Below, in pieces: positions 22,890 through 34,353 of a DNA stretch of 64,000 nucleotides. The position numbers were made by a program, and so were the translations under genes. Within the stretch, counting starts at the first letter, position 1, and every line of letters begins with the position of its first letter. Below the pieces are notes generated by a model. That model had not been told where the DNA came from. It saw only the letters and a program-made list of their open reading frames with translations, and searched no databases. Origin of the DNA: Neonectria sp. B-13. Taxonomy: Eukaryota; Ascomycota; Sordariomycetes; Hypocreales; Nectriaceae. The stretch lies in NCBI GenBank assembly GCA_002682825.1, contig NOKP01000002.1:4095378-4159377 (forward strand). The letters are read 5' to 3'.

Positions 22890-24099
22890 TTAGACCTTGT
22901 AGCGCACGTACTCGCCGGCAACCAAGCAATGGTCACGCTCGAAAGGTTCTAGAGAAGGACGTGTTAGTCTGGTTCGATGGGTAAAAGGGTAATTGGAGAA
23001 GGGGGAGCTTACCCAGAGTCAGCTGGAACTTGGGCTTGATGGCCTCAGCACGCATCTTCTGCACCTCGTTGGCGAAGACCTCAGCAGCAGGAGCAGTGCT
23101 GTCGATACAGTTGGCCTTGATGGAGATAAGGATACCACCACCGACCTTCAAGAACCACTGGGCGTTCATGGCCACAATACGGGCCTGGTCAGGCTGGGCA
23201 ACATCGGCAAAGATGACATCGACCATGGGGACGATCATGCGGTAGCGGGCGGGCTGACGGGCGTCCTCGACAATGGGGACAACGTTGGGTCGCTTTGAGG
23301 CCATGGTGATGAGATCACGGCCAGATCGGTTGGAGAACTCGACGGCGTAAACGTAGCCAGTAGGGCCAACAATATCGGCGACGTGAGAGACGGAGGTACC
23401 AGAGGCACCACCGAGGTAGAGAACACGAGAGCCAGGCTTGACGTAGATCTCATCGGCACCACCGGCGATGGCAGCGCAAAGCTTGCTTCGGAAGGGGTTC
23501 CACATGCGGTACTCGATCTTGGTAGTAGTGGTAGTGCCGTCGTCGTTCTGGACCGACTCGTCGACAGAGATGCGCTTCTCGCCGTAGACAGACTCGCCAG
23601 GGGCAATGTTGCGGGTCGCGAGACCGTCCTCCTTGCCACCACGGACAACGAAGACTCCGGGGTGACGGTGAGGCTCCTGAAGAAAAAAAAAAAAGTCAGC
23701 GCAAATCTTTCCACGAGATCAGAGAGAGCATAGGACTTACAACAATGACTCTGGCACCACCTCGCGCGCCGCCGGCACCACCGCGACCACCGCCACGGGC
23801 ACCTCGACCGCCACGGTCACCGAAACCACCTCGGCCGCCTCGAGGACCACCGCGGCCACCACCACGATCACCAAAGCCACCACGGCCACCACCTTTGGAT
23901 AACAGTCAGTTCAATTGCAACGACAGCAGACAGCGCAAGCCTTCTTACCTCGGCCACCACCGCGAGCACCGCCGAAGCCACCTCGATCGCCGAAACCACC
24001 TCGGCCGCCTCGATCACCGAAACCGCCTCGACCGCCTCGATCACCGAAACCACCACGGCTGCCGCCACGGCTGCCACCTCTGGGAGTGAAAGGAGCCAT
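22890..24099 (-). CDS. NOP1: Fibrillarin, 2'-O-methyltransferase of box C/D snoRNPs
   Basis: Exons read on the minus strand: 24099-23949, 23892-23741, 23676-23013 and 22948-22890; introns 56, 64 and 64 bp; 341 aa. The catalytic subunit of nucleolar C/D ribonucleoproteins that methylate pre-rRNA ribose. Residues 1-95 are a Gly/Arg-rich domain built on [10 protein letters not shown] repeats split by the first intron. The methyltransferase fold follows: [15 protein letters not shown], then the SAM motif [21 protein letters not shown] (about 185-205), VYAVEFS and [13 protein letters not shown]. The last exon ([19 protein letters not shown]) is the normal C-terminus. Length and order are as expected. 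It is divergent from RPL17 across 652 bp. Confidence 0.97.
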
Positions 24100-24751
24100 G
24101 ATATCAGAGGGGATCCTTGTGGGAATTGAAAGAAATTGAAGCAGGTGAATGCGACGAGGAGTATTGATTGCGGTTGAAGACAACGGGAACGAGATTGTCG
24201 ATTGCGCTCGCGTCCTTGGATCAAGTCCAACCTTGTTATGTGTAGCCTTGCCGGGTGGACGCTGGGCCTTGGGAGACTCTTGAGAAGAAATTTTTGAAGC
24301 TCTCTGCTCGGAGACCCACTCTTGTCACTGATAGTTTCTCCGATCCCGAGAACCCACTTGAAGGATCCACGTAAGGATGGAATCCTGGCAGTCACGTGTA
24401 GATAGCGATTGAAAGCATCAGGTGACCCGATGCACAACCAGCCAAAGCCATATATCCTTGCAAATGCAATGCACACACGAGAAAAACATTCAAGGAGCTT
24501 TCGATGTTATAGATTGAAACAGAGATACTCTCCCTGAATTTTCTCCAAAATTTAAACTATTATTTACGACTTTTGGCGCGCAAATTTGTCAAATTCCCCA
24601 GCAGGGCAGCCTAACCCTAAGACTCACTCCCCCCAAAACGAGTAAGCGAGCTTGTGGTCGACTGTTAGGGCAAAAGTTCAGAATTTCTCAACTTCAGCCC
24701 GCCGAACCCACGTCGTCGCCCGAAACCATCACCACACCCAACGCCGCCGAG
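24100..24751. promoter_or_regulatory. Bidirectional promoter between fibrillarin and RPL17
   Basis: 652 bp separate the two start codons, both of ribosome-biogenesis or ribosomal genes. A telobox-type CTAACCCTAA lies at 24611-24620, about 130 bp from the RPL17 ATG. AT-rich DNA (24530-24600) lies beside it. AACCCTA boxes are known control elements of ribosomal-protein genes in many fungi. That one element serves both genes is inference. Confidence 0.6.
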
Positions 24752-25665
24752 ATGGTGAGTCCATACCCCCCGTGCCACCCCCGACGATACGCAAGAGGAG
24801 GATACCAGACGCGCGGACATGAATGCCAATTCATGCTCGCTGTCGCCGCCCCTTGCGGTTGTCGTGAAACTTGTGGACTTTCCTTGTCTTTCGCGGAGCA
24901 TTCCCGACTGACTCCTGTTCGAAAATAGGTTCGATACGCTGCCCAGGAGATCCTGCCCGAGAAATCGGCCCGCGCCCGCGGCGCCTACCTCCGAGTGTCC
25001 TTCAAGAACACCCGTGAGACCGCCCAGGCCATCAACGGCTGGAAGCTGCAGCGCGCTGTTACTTTCCTCGAGAATGTGAAGGAGCACAAGGAGGCCGTCC
25101 CCATGCGACGATATGCCGGCAGCACCGGCCGAACCGCCCAAGGTACGACGCGAGGAACCCCCGTTTGTGGAGGAATTGGAGTTGTCGATGGTCCGCGGGA
25201 CATGTGGCATGGATCATGAGTGCTGACGGGATTTTGCTCCAACAGGCAAGCAGTTCGGTGTCTCCAAGGCCCGCTGGCCCATCAAGTCGGCCGAGTTCCT
25301 TCTCGGTCTCCTCAAGAACGCCGAGGCCAACGCTGATGCCAAGGGTCTCGACACCGGTGCCCTCGTCGTCAAGCACATCCAGGTCAACCAGGCCCCCAAG
25401 CAGCGAAGGCGAACATACCGTGCCCACGGTCGTGTATGTTGAGCCCACCCCCTCGAGAGATGCTCCATCTCCCCTTGCGCATAGAGTTACTGACCTTTTC
25501 GCCCCATAGATCAACCCCTACATGTCGAACCCCTGCCACATCGAGCTCATCCTGACCGAGGGTGAGGAGGTTGTCCAGAAGTCCGAGGCTGTTGCCGGTC
25601 GCGAGGACCGTCTTAACTCCCGCCAGCGCGGAGCTCGTCTCCGCAAGGCCATTACTGAGGCTTAA
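24752..25665 (+). CDS. RPL17: 60S ribosomal protein uL22 (RPL17)
   Basis: Exons 24752-24754, 24929-25142, 25246-25433 and 25510-25665; introns 174, 103 and 76 bp; 186 aa. The first coding exon is the ATG alone, followed directly by GTGAGT; the next exon gives [18 protein letters not shown]. The rest is classic uL22: [76 protein letters not shown] and [12 protein letters not shown]. It sits at the peptide exit tunnel of the large subunit. The ATG-only first coding exon and 5'-biased long intron are usual in ribosomal-protein genes. A possible snoRNA in the introns was looked for and not found. Confidence 0.97.
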
Positions 25666-26473
25666 GCGGGGGACTAAACTGGTTTGGTTTTTCGGGGCGG
25701 TTCGTGGCTTTTCATCATCCGGTGTATGGCAGGCTACGGTGAGCATGGCATTAAAGGGAAACGCATGCAAAAATTCGCAAGGTTTCTTGACGAAATAAAA
25801 TCAAATAAGTCCTTTTAAACCATGGGTGCCACCGTATTGTCGTGACCTTGTTTGGGTTGTCACAGGCGGCTTGAGCATTGGAAGTCCGACCTACTCGGCC
25901 AACGCCATTGTATTTATGTACTCCTACATTCTCGGTTGAACTCATGAATTGACGCTCCAAAATCTTCAATGTCCGAGAAAGCAACGTTGGTGTTTGCAAG
26001 ATCCCTGCGGGCCACCAAACCTTCAGTTATTCACTGAACCATCCAGGATAGCAACTGTTTCGCCTCCTGGAAGTAGGTAGCTGGTCCAAGACTCGAAGAG
26101 TCTCGTCGAAATCTCTTGTCCTATTTTCTCTTTTCCAGATCCAAGCAATGTTGTTGCCAGCGCCACAGGCGCGTTACCGTAAAACCTGACACATCCAACC
26201 CATGTACAGTCAAAAGCAAAGCCAAAATACACCGAGGTCACTTTACCAGAACCTCACTCCCTCCTATACCATTGCCCGTCGAGGGCGTTTCGTCCTGTTT
26301 CCCTGTTGTGTCACGGACCCGGTTGTCCGTGATACAAAATCCTGGTCTTTTTTCCAATTACGCACAATACAGGAAGCAAAGAAAATCATATCCGTCGTTA
26401 AAAAAAAAAACCCCCCGAAAACCGAGAAGAAGGGGTAGGACAACAAAAAGTCCGGGGCCTCGCGAAGGCCGCA
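25666..26473. other. Convergent 3' intergenic region
   Basis: About 0.8 kb between the RPL17 stop (plus) and the F-box gene stop (minus). It is AT-rich with an A-run then C-run homopolymer junction at about 26399-26418. No gene is seen. Confidence 0.6.
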
Positions 26474-29122
26474 TTAGTCCTGAATGAAGGGGGCAAATTC
26501 GCCGAGATCGTTGAGATCGCTGGGCAACGACTCTGTGATAAGTGAGTCCCTACCCTCGGAGCCACATGCGTCAATTGTGCCCGAGAAGCGGCCTCTGCCA
26601 GGGGTTTCGACTCCATCGGCGACGGCATCGGCAATAGTCTTCTCGTCGTAAACCCTAGTCCAACCAATGTCCATGCCGAAAGCGTTGACGAGCTGGAACA
26701 GCTCGGGACGGGTGATGTAGGGCGCAATGCGACCGAGCATCTTATCGCGACAGCGCTGCATCAATATCGAGATATCTTGCCCGTGAGGGTTACTGTTGCC
26801 ACTGAGACCCTGCGCGCCGAGGGGGAGAATGCCGCGGGTGTTGAGGAACGTGGCATCCACGGAGACGTAGCCACACGACCTAAAGGACAGGCACTTGAGT
26901 GTGTACTTCTTCTCATCGTGGTGGAGCCTATGTGTTCGTGGGAGATGCTGCATCAGGGGGTTCAGCTGGTCCACGAAGAACCCATCTGGCTGGTTCTCAG
27001 CGTTGTCCTGTCTTGCTAAGATGCCACGGATCTTGATGCCAGGAGAGAAGTGTTCCAGGATACCGCCCCAAGAAAGCCAGTCTGGCTGTTGCAGAGTCTC
27101 TTGAGGGACAGGATTGGGATTGTTATTTGCGGCATTGGCTCCTTGCAAGGGCTGCTGGGCTTGCTGGGCAGCCACTTGAACCGCTGGTGCTGGCTGTGCC
27201 ACAGGAACTGGTGGATTTGGCTGGGCTTGCTGAGCTGGTTGAACATGCTGAGCCATTTGAGCCTGTTGTCCCCAGGCTGGCAGCAGTGGTGGAAGAATGT
27301 GGTTTTGCATTTGTCCATTTGCTGCCCCGCCAGTTGGCTGAAGCTGGAACAAATGCAATAGGTTTGCTGCGTTACCAGGATAGTGTCCCCCAACCTGATG
27401 TTGAAGGGGGGCCTGTGGGACAACCGTCGGCGGCCCAGACAGCGATACAGATTCAAGTTCCAGCTTCTCCAGTGACGAAAGCGCCATGTTGCGGAACGTC
27501 TGAAGGAACACATGTGGCGAGGCCCAGCAGTTTTTGAGAGACAGATGCTTGATGAATGGAAGGCTCAGCATCTGTTCGCCATGAGTCAAGGGGCTGTCGG
27601 TTGCAAGCATGAGTTCGGGCTGTTGGAAGAACGGCGCCGGTAGAACGTAATGGTTTCGCTGGAAGGTTCCCGGAGCAAACTCGCCGCCGCAGATCCACTC
27701 GAAGTGAAGGCTCTCAATGTTTTCTTGGGCGCCTATGTAGCCGTTCAGAAGCTGGAAGACCTTACCAACAGCTTCGACAGGAGTCACCGGAGTATCGATA
27801 ACACAGCCGGGAGCAGGCTTGGAAATGCGCCGCCAGTCCGCGATGACGCCGAGGGAAACGTTGTTGAGAGTGGGAAGGTTCTGCCACAGCTCGTGGCGGT
27901 GGAAGATGTACACATGACTGCTGGGGATCTTGGCGATGGTCAAAGTCGTCAGGTTGGTGAAATTGCCATCCAAGGCATTGTCAATGAGGCCAATGACGTA
28001 GGACTGAATCATGGCCCGGTGAGCCCACTCCAGCTCCAGCAGCATTTCCTTCTGAGCCCGCGTGAGGCTTGCCGGAATTAGGGGGTAATTGTCAGCCTGA
28101 ACACAGTTGTCGAAATCGATAAAGGGAGTGCCCTGGGCGTGAGCTCTTCTAGACTCATATTCGTTCATCCGCGACATCCTCTCATCAAAGTCGATGGCCG
28201 CTAGATTTGTACCCTCGGTGTCGAGGATCATCCGGACCACTTCGTGAACCTGTTCCCCCCTGTACCCGGCATCCACGGCCATCTTCTGGAGGACGGTGCG
28301 CTTGAAGCTGATGGGGTTTTCAAAGACCGGCTTCTTAAGGTCCTTAACCAGGTCATTCATGTCGGACATGGTGACGATGGAATGCAGTCGTTGATCCAGC
28401 TCGTGTCCAGAACGGCGCCAGTTTTGTGTTGCGAAAACAGGGTGTCGGATGGTGGCATTGCGCGCAATATGGTCGGGACCCGAGAGAAACCCAAGGCCAG
28501 CATCGCAGCATAGGCCGAGGTTGGTGACCTTGACAAGGCACTTGAGGGCTTCCTTCATGGCATCGGTCTCGTCGGCGGTCTGTTCCAGGCCCTCGAGGTC
28601 TGTATATCTGTGATAGGTGCCATGCGGCCAACGGTACATTCCCCAGAACGTCGGGACCACTTCCTGGGAGGGCTTGATTGGAGGATATGACAAGGTATCC
28701 TCGTCGAGCTCTAGCGATAGGGCAAATCGCAATATATGGGGACCGAAGGACTGGAAGATGCGCATGCCATTGGAAAAAAGGGCCGAGGAAGAGCGCTTGA
28801 GAGCACCGGTCTCGTCGCGACTAAGACTGCTGTAGAGCTCGGACTTGAAGGGGACGACGACATTGCGAAAGTATTGGGCAGAGACCTTCGCCTCGAATTC
28901 GCTGCAGACGAGCCGCAAGCTTCTAACTTCGAATCGGGAGAGGTGGGAGGTGATGATCTCGAATATCTCGACGGGGATTCTATCGCTTGGCCAAACCGCT
29001 CTTGCAGGGCGGCCGTATTGGTTGGAGGGAAGCAACAGGAGACCGGCGACGTCTGGAGTCGCGGGCGGAGGGAGCGAATCGGGGATCCGTCCACCCGACT
29101 CAAGGCCGGGTTGGTCGCTCAT
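26474..29122 (-). CDS. Large F-box protein of filamentous fungi
   Basis: A single exon of 882 aa starting at 29122 (MSDQPGLESGG). Residues about 46-90 read as an F-box (SDRIPVEIFEIITSHLSRFEVRSLRLVCSEF), which in this family docks on Skp1 of SCF ubiquitin ligases. The remainder has leucine-rich-like patterns (LTTLTIAKIPSS, LPTLNNVSLGV, IKHLSLKNCWAS, LEKLELESVSL) typical of degenerate LRRs that bind substrate. A Gln/Pro/Ala-rich insert (about 625-695) interrupts them, and a conserved-looking segment (KYTLKCLSFRSCGYVSVD) follows. The target protein is unknown. No intron is needed. Confidence 0.85.
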   Translation of the reverse strand: MSDQPGLESGGRIPDSLPPPATPDVAGLLLLPSNQYGRPARAVWPSDRIPVEIFEIITSHLSRFEVRSLRLVCSEFEAKVSAQYFRNVVVPFKSELYSSLSRDETGALKRSSSALFSNGMRIFQSFGPHILRFALSLELDEDTLSYPPIKPSQEVVPTFWGMYRWPHGTYHRYTDLEGLEQTADETDAMKEALKCLVKVTNLGLCCDAGLGFLSGPDHIARNATIRHPVFATQNWRRSGHELDQRLHSIVTMSDMNDLVKDLKKPVFENPISFKRTVLQKMAVDAGYRGEQVHEVVRMILDTEGTNLAAIDFDERMSRMNEYESRRAHAQGTPFIDFDNCVQADNYPLIPASLTRAQKEMLLELEWAHRAMIQSYVIGLIDNALDGNFTNLTTLTIAKIPSSHVYIFHRHELWQNLPTLNNVSLGVIADWRRISKPAPGCVIDTPVTPVEAVGKVFQLLNGYIGAQENIESLHFEWICGGEFAPGTFQRNHYVLPAPFFQQPELMLATDSPLTHGEQMLSLPFIKHLSLKNCWASPHVFLQTFRNMALSSLEKLELESVSLSGPPTVVPQAPLQHQVGGHYPGNAANLLHLFQLQPTGGAANGQMQNHILPPLLPAWGQQAQMAQHVQPAQQAQPNPPVPVAQPAPAVQVAAQQAQQPLQGANAANNNPNPVPQETLQQPDWLSWGGILEHFSPGIKIRGILARQDNAENQPDGFFVDQLNPLMQHLPRTHRLHHDEKKYTLKCLSFRSCGYVSVDATFLNTRGILPLGAQGLSGNSNPHGQDISILMQRCRDKMLGRIAPYITRPELFQLVNAFGMDIGWTRVYDEKTIADAVADGVETPGRGRFSGTIDACGSEGRDSLITESLPSDLNDLGEFAPFIQD

Positions 29123-31530
29123 GGCTCTGGGAACGGTGATGGCGGAACCACAGTCGGAGAGTCGTCGCGTATGGGTTCAAGTCTGAGCGTGCGACGGCGC
29201 GTCCGCAGCGCAAACGGGATGGTCGACGGGGTTGAGGGGAGAGTTTCTTCGGACGGACGGAGTCGGAGTCGGAGTCTGAGTCTGGGGTCGGGGTCGGAGG
29301 GAGAGGGTTCAGAGAGTTGGTGGATGGTGGGGTGGCGGGGAAACCGGAGATTGAACAGCGAGCTCAGTGGAATTGAGTACGGCCGTGAGCGAGTTTGATA
29401 TGCTGGTGCGTATGCGTGATGTTGCTGCTAGGACGATCGTGCGGAGGAGAGGTTTTGGCTCGCGGGCGGCGTAATAGGCAGATGGTGGGCTGGCTTGGGA
29501 TGAGGACGGAACGGGCTGGATCGGGATGAAGGAGTGGCTAGTGGCGAAGTCTGGAGATGGTGGACTAGAGAATTGGAGAATGGGGAACAGGGAACTTGGA
29601 ACGTGGAGCTGCAGCTGCAGCCGAAGCCTAGAGTGGTAGAGCCTCTAACTAGTCGGTAGTAGAGCCTAGAGGTCGAGTCCGCGAGGTGACTCCGTTCAGC
29701 CTAGAGTCGGCAGAGCCTAGAGTCGGTACAGCCGGGTGCGTGGGGCAGGGCGGCCCATCCCCGAACAGGGCCGGCACGCTGAAGTAAAGATGGCGAGCTG
29801 GGTACGAGCGAGGCGGGCAGTGAAGATTCCCACGTGAGTTGAGTTAAGTGAAGGGGTGTTGGAGTTGGGAAAGAGAGAGAAGGAGGAGGAGGAGGATGAG
29901 GAGGCTGAAGTCTCGCGACAGGGATTCAAAAGGAGAACAAGGCGGACGAGGACGAGGGTGGGTGGAAACACTTGCAGTGAACGAACGGTCTTCCCGAGAT
30001 CCCATTCAACAGCAGTGCTGTGGCCCTGTGGGTAACGCATCCCACCTGTTTGTCAGTGCTACCAGACCCTGGAAAATAAACGGAGCACCCCGACAAACAG
30101 CGCCTGGGCAATCAATGTAAGGGAGCCGCGGGTGTTCAGTGGCATGACAGCACCGTCATTCCACCAAACGCCGCCCGGTCTCGGCCCTCAACCTCCGAAT
30201 GCAACGGAGCCCAGGCAATGCATTTCCACGCAGCGAACAGACAACAGCTTCTAGTCTATCAGGGTGTTTGTGTGAGGCACTTGTTTTCTTAAACTTCTTA
30301 TACTTGAATAGTCGCCCACGGTTCTGTGTTTGCCATTGACGAATCCAGCAGTAATTACCTACTGTATCTACTACGGAGTACTCCATCCCGCGTCCACCCC
30401 CCCACGGCAAATTCCTTCTCCTCATGCAGGTGGCTCCCCAGCTTCTCTTCAGCAGTCCATCGAGCAGTGGGGGTTGGGTTTCTGGCCAATTAACAACACG
30501 ACATTAGCCCAACTGCCCCCGAGGCCCGCGGCTCCGCACGATGACACGGTTTCGAACCAAGGTGCCATGTTTATGAAGCTAGTCCTCTGAACAACGATTC
30601 AACAAAACAAAAACAAAAAAAGCAATAACTGATTACAAGCGATGATGCCAAGATGACTCAAACGCATGAATCTGCATATGTTGAAAACACTGGACGGTGG
30701 CTTGACACTAGTAGGTAGTTTGTATTTCGTCTTGTGGTGGCACAGGCGAGTGCTTGGAGGCATTTCACGTACCGGCATCTCAGCCAACTGAGAAGCACGA
30801 AACTATGGACGGCTCCTTGGCTCTCCTTCATACTCAGCAGGAAAGCCGCTGTCATCAAAGAATAACTAACCGCAGCATTGCGCGTGGACCTGAGGTAGTC
30901 TGTCGCCCACCGAGAAAGCCGCCCTAGCACAGCCGAGAAGATACACACATGCCTGCCTCTGTGCGTCTCTGCATCTTGGGTACCCATTGGATCGGCCATC
31001 TTCCACCACCCTCCATCTGGGGAATCCAGGCACCCCGAACCCCTGTGGCCTTGGTTCTGCGGGGGAATCAGGCCTGCCTGGATGCCTGCCTTACCCATGG
31101 GGAAAATTTCCCAGCGCGGAGAAGCTCGGGGGACGTGTCGCTGCTTGCAGGCCTGGGCATTGGACGACGCGAGGCCATGCTCGATTCCGCAGCGGGCGGA
31201 TCCGGGGATGCATGGTGGATGGCATGATGCTCGCTCGTTTTTTTTCCATCCGGCTCGCGCGAGAGTCTAAAGCCTGTGCTATGGACAGGAAGAAAGACGA
31301 GACCTGATACGGAGCGGTGCACCGCTAGACAGGCAGACGAAATTGATGTTGATTTGTGTATTGAACGACAGATCCCAAAAGAAGATATGTGACACGATAT
31401 ATAGACTATTACAATCCGATGGAGACGTGAGCTTGCTGCGAGGTATGCCCATATATGCCCAAGAAAACGCCGAGTCCCGAGGCTAATTACTTCCCATCCA
31501 CACCACCAGCCCAACCGTTTCCGCTTCAAC
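29123..31530. other. 2.4-kb intergenic region
   Basis: It holds the F-box promoter (purine-rich on the plus strand, about 29220-29400) and the 3' side of the DUF3455 gene. Imperfect repeats of an AGAGCCTAGAGTCGG word lie at about 29630-29735. Poly-purine DNA lies at 29870-29905, and a TACGGAGTACTCC element at 30372-30384. No convincing gene is seen. Confidence 0.5.
29630..29735. repeat. Imperfect AGAGCCTAGAGTCGG repeats
   Basis: The words AGAGCCTAGAG, AGTCGGTAG and AGTCGG(C/T)AGAG recur five or six times with variable spacing. It looks like a decayed minisatellite upstream of the F-box gene. Confidence 0.55.
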
Positions 31531-32460
31531 TTATTGACCCCAGAACCAGTACCTGATTACCACGTCAGCTTCCGCTCGCACTATATCGCCAGGCCCATGT
31601 AGGGGGCGGGGTGGGGTGGAGGGGGAGACCACTTACACTGTAGCATACTGAACTTCAAAGGACGCTTCCTTTCCCTCACACGTGGCCGGGGCGCTTCCGC
31701 CGGCTGTCGTCAAGCGGTACACCTCCTTGATGCCGTTGGTGGCGCCCTCCCGGGCCGTCAGCTTCAGCCATGCCACGGCCGACTCGCCTTGCTGGCCGAC
31801 GGCGGCGTCCGAGGGCGCGGGCGACGTGCTGTTCTTCTCGCACGACGCGTGTCCGATGTCCAGGCCCTGCGAGTCGAGGTTGAAGAAGGGCGTCGTGGCG
31901 TTGGTGAAGTAGTGCACGCCGGACTCGAGCATGCCGCTCGGGCCGAGCTCCTGCGCCTCGGCGAGGTCGAAGTGCACCGCCATGCCGGGGATGCGAGCCA
32001 GGAGGTCCGGGTACAGCGCCGCGACGCAGCTGGCGTTGAAGAGGTGGGCGAGGGCGCCGGCAGCCACGGGCGGCGAAGACGGGTCGCTGGTGTCGCAAGT
32101 GTAGTTCTGGGTGCCGCGGCCGACGGCGACGTGGTGGAGAGAGAGGCCCTCGGACGGGACGGGGAGTGCTTCGGGAGCTAATGGCGACAAGTTGTCAGCA
32201 CTCAATTCCAGACAGATAACAGGCCAGGGCTTGGGGGGTAGCTTACCGATGGGCATTTTGGCTTTTGACAAGTCACACACGGCGGCCTTGCTGGAGGTCT
32301 TTGCTGCTTGGACCTTTTCGGCGAGACTGTTGAAGTATCCCGACAGCGAACCTAGCGAGTCGACGGCGGACCGGGCATCGTGGATGATGACCTTGGGGCC
32401 GGTGGGAGCGGCAGAGGCAGCCACGGCCAGGATTGATAGCAATATCGTCGACAACTGCAT
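31531..32460 (-). CDS. Secreted DUF3455 family protein
   Basis: Exons read on the minus strand: 32460-32247, 32177-31637 and 31552-31531; introns 32246-32178 (69 bp) and 31636-31553 (84 bp); 258 aa. A cleavable signal peptide (MQLSTILLSILAVAASAAP) opens the protein. The domain then reads LPVPSEGLSLHHVAVGRGTQNYTC and PVAAGALAHLFNASC, ending in VQYATVYWFWGQ. That last motif is the normal family ending and comes from a final exon of only 22 bp, so reading through to the TAA at 31633 would cut it off. Cysteines and N-glycosylation sites fit an extracellular protein. The function of DUF3455 is unknown. The first intron is a multiple of three and contains no stop, so a retained form would simply be 23 residues longer. 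Confidence 0.9.
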
Positions 32461-34353
32461 GTTGGCGTCTGAACTGGAGAGGATAGGTGTGTGTAAGTCG
32501 GTGGAGGTGCGAAGTAGTCGTTGCGAGTTCTCGTGATTAGATGAGAGCGAGACCGTCCAGCGTCGTAACAGAAACCAGTGAATCCAAACACAGAGAGCAG
32601 CTCAAGGCACAATAGATACAGAGAGACAACAGGCGTAGAGAGATGGAGAGATAGATAGATAGAGATAGAGAAATAGAAATAAATAAAAATGAAATAAGGA
32701 AATAAGGAAACGGAAAAGGAAAAAAGGGAAGAAAAAAAAGAGAAAGACCCCGGAGCGTCTTGATGTACTAGGAGGCACGGAGACAGATGCAAGAGATGGT
32801 ATTATTTCTCTACATCACGAGAGAACGGAGGCGCTCGCCTCTATTATACGAAACAACGAGCTGCATGCAAACGAGTCACGACGGGGAACGCGCATCAGTT
32901 CCCTGTATCGTTCGGCGGCAAGTCGACCTCGGGACGGTCGAGCAGCGGGCGGCCATTGGCTCCCGGGGCGAACAAACTGGGTACCGCCGAGAAGACGGCA
33001 GAAGGACAAGCAGCCGCCCGGCGCGAAACCAGCCCGTTGCGCCTGTTGAACCCTTGGCTTCAGGGTCTTGGGTGTTATGTGCGAGGGTGGATGTTCTTCC
33101 CTGGTGCGGCGGCGCGTGGAAAAACGGACGCAGGACATCCAATGGATCCAGACGACGGAGCGGGCATGCGAAGGCGGGTGATGGAGGCCGGCGATTGGCT
33201 CGCGGCGGCGTGGACCGGGGGTTGTCTAAGCGCCTGGCTCCGGGTATGCGCATTCAAACCTGGGCGGAGGACATGGGGGAGCGGCGTTACGGCACGAAAC
33301 GTGGGCTAATTGTTCCTCGACAGCGTTGTTGAATGCGACGTGGGGAGATGAACGAGGGAAATAGAAACGACGGAAATGGAAACGGGAACATGTGAAAGGT
33401 TGCATCCCGGTGGATCAGTTAGAGTCTCGTCAAGTCGCGAACAGTAGGCATGGGCACTTACAGGCACTGGCATTTACATTTACAGGCACTGACACTCACA
33501 GGTACGAGTTCACATTACCAAGACAAGACGGCAGAAATCACGTTGCCGACAACAACAAGAAGGAGAATAGAGACCCGTTTTACAGCCTCTCCATCCCCAG
33601 CACATCTAATTAGATCAACAAACGTCATCGACAAACACCCATCAAAACCTGTTGGTACAAACTTCCCCTCCCCCCCACACCGACCTGCCAAGATCCCAAG
33701 ATGCCAGATTCAAGATGTCCATATCTCCTTCTCGAACCAACCACCATCTCCAATCTCCCAAAGCCAAGGAACATGTCGCTGGCAATCCCGCGCCGTCTTC
33801 TCCGCGGCAACATACCCGAGTCGATCCTGACGGCTAACCCTGAACACCGTCCTGTGTGTATCCGCCGACTGCCTCGCTCGCGCATCCCATTGGCCGCTCG
33901 TCGACCAGCATCTTAGGTCGCCAGATGCGGCCAGCGCCTGCAAAGAGCCAAGACGACGCAGAAAATAGAAACGTGGAGCCGCGCGGCCCCATAATTCCAA
34001 TTCACTGTATTTCGTACATTAGTTACGGCAATCCGGCCGGCCCTCAAATGATGGAGGGGGTTTCGCGTGGCCATTGACCGGCTCGAAAGGGCAGGTTGAT
34101 AGATGGATTCGACTCGGACAACGTCGCCAAGGGACAATAGCGTCGTTTCTGATGTCGCTCATCGCCATCTGTGCCCCATGGAGAGAACGCAAGTTCATAG
34201 ATTTGATAGTGACCGCTACCCAAGAAACACCCTATGACATACATGGCATGTCACACCCATGCTTGACGCTTCCTACTTACTACACATACCGATTACACGC
34301 ACAAACGAGGTCCTCGTGACTCCCGTCGTGGCCACCCTCCTTCTATCCCTTAT
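32461..34353. other. 1.9-kb intergenic region
   Basis: It contains the DUF3455 promoter, with the polypurine tract listed separately, and at its far end the 3' UTR of the CASP gene. A short CAGGCACTGRCA/TTTACAGGCACTG repeat lies at 33460-33500. No gene is recognised. Confidence 0.5.
32638..32748. repeat. Polypurine tract (GA-rich), about 110 bp
   Basis: Almost all bases on the plus strand are A or G, with GATA, GAAATAA and GGAAATAA sub-repeats and only a few T. It lies 180-290 bp upstream of the DUF3455 start, so that gene sees a polypyrimidine stretch on its own coding strand. Such stretches are common fungal promoter elements. Confidence 0.75.

Noticed and set aside
24755..25245. Box C/D snoRNA within RPL17 introns
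   Set aside because: No pair of RTGATGA and CTGA boxes at suitable spacing with terminal stems was seen.
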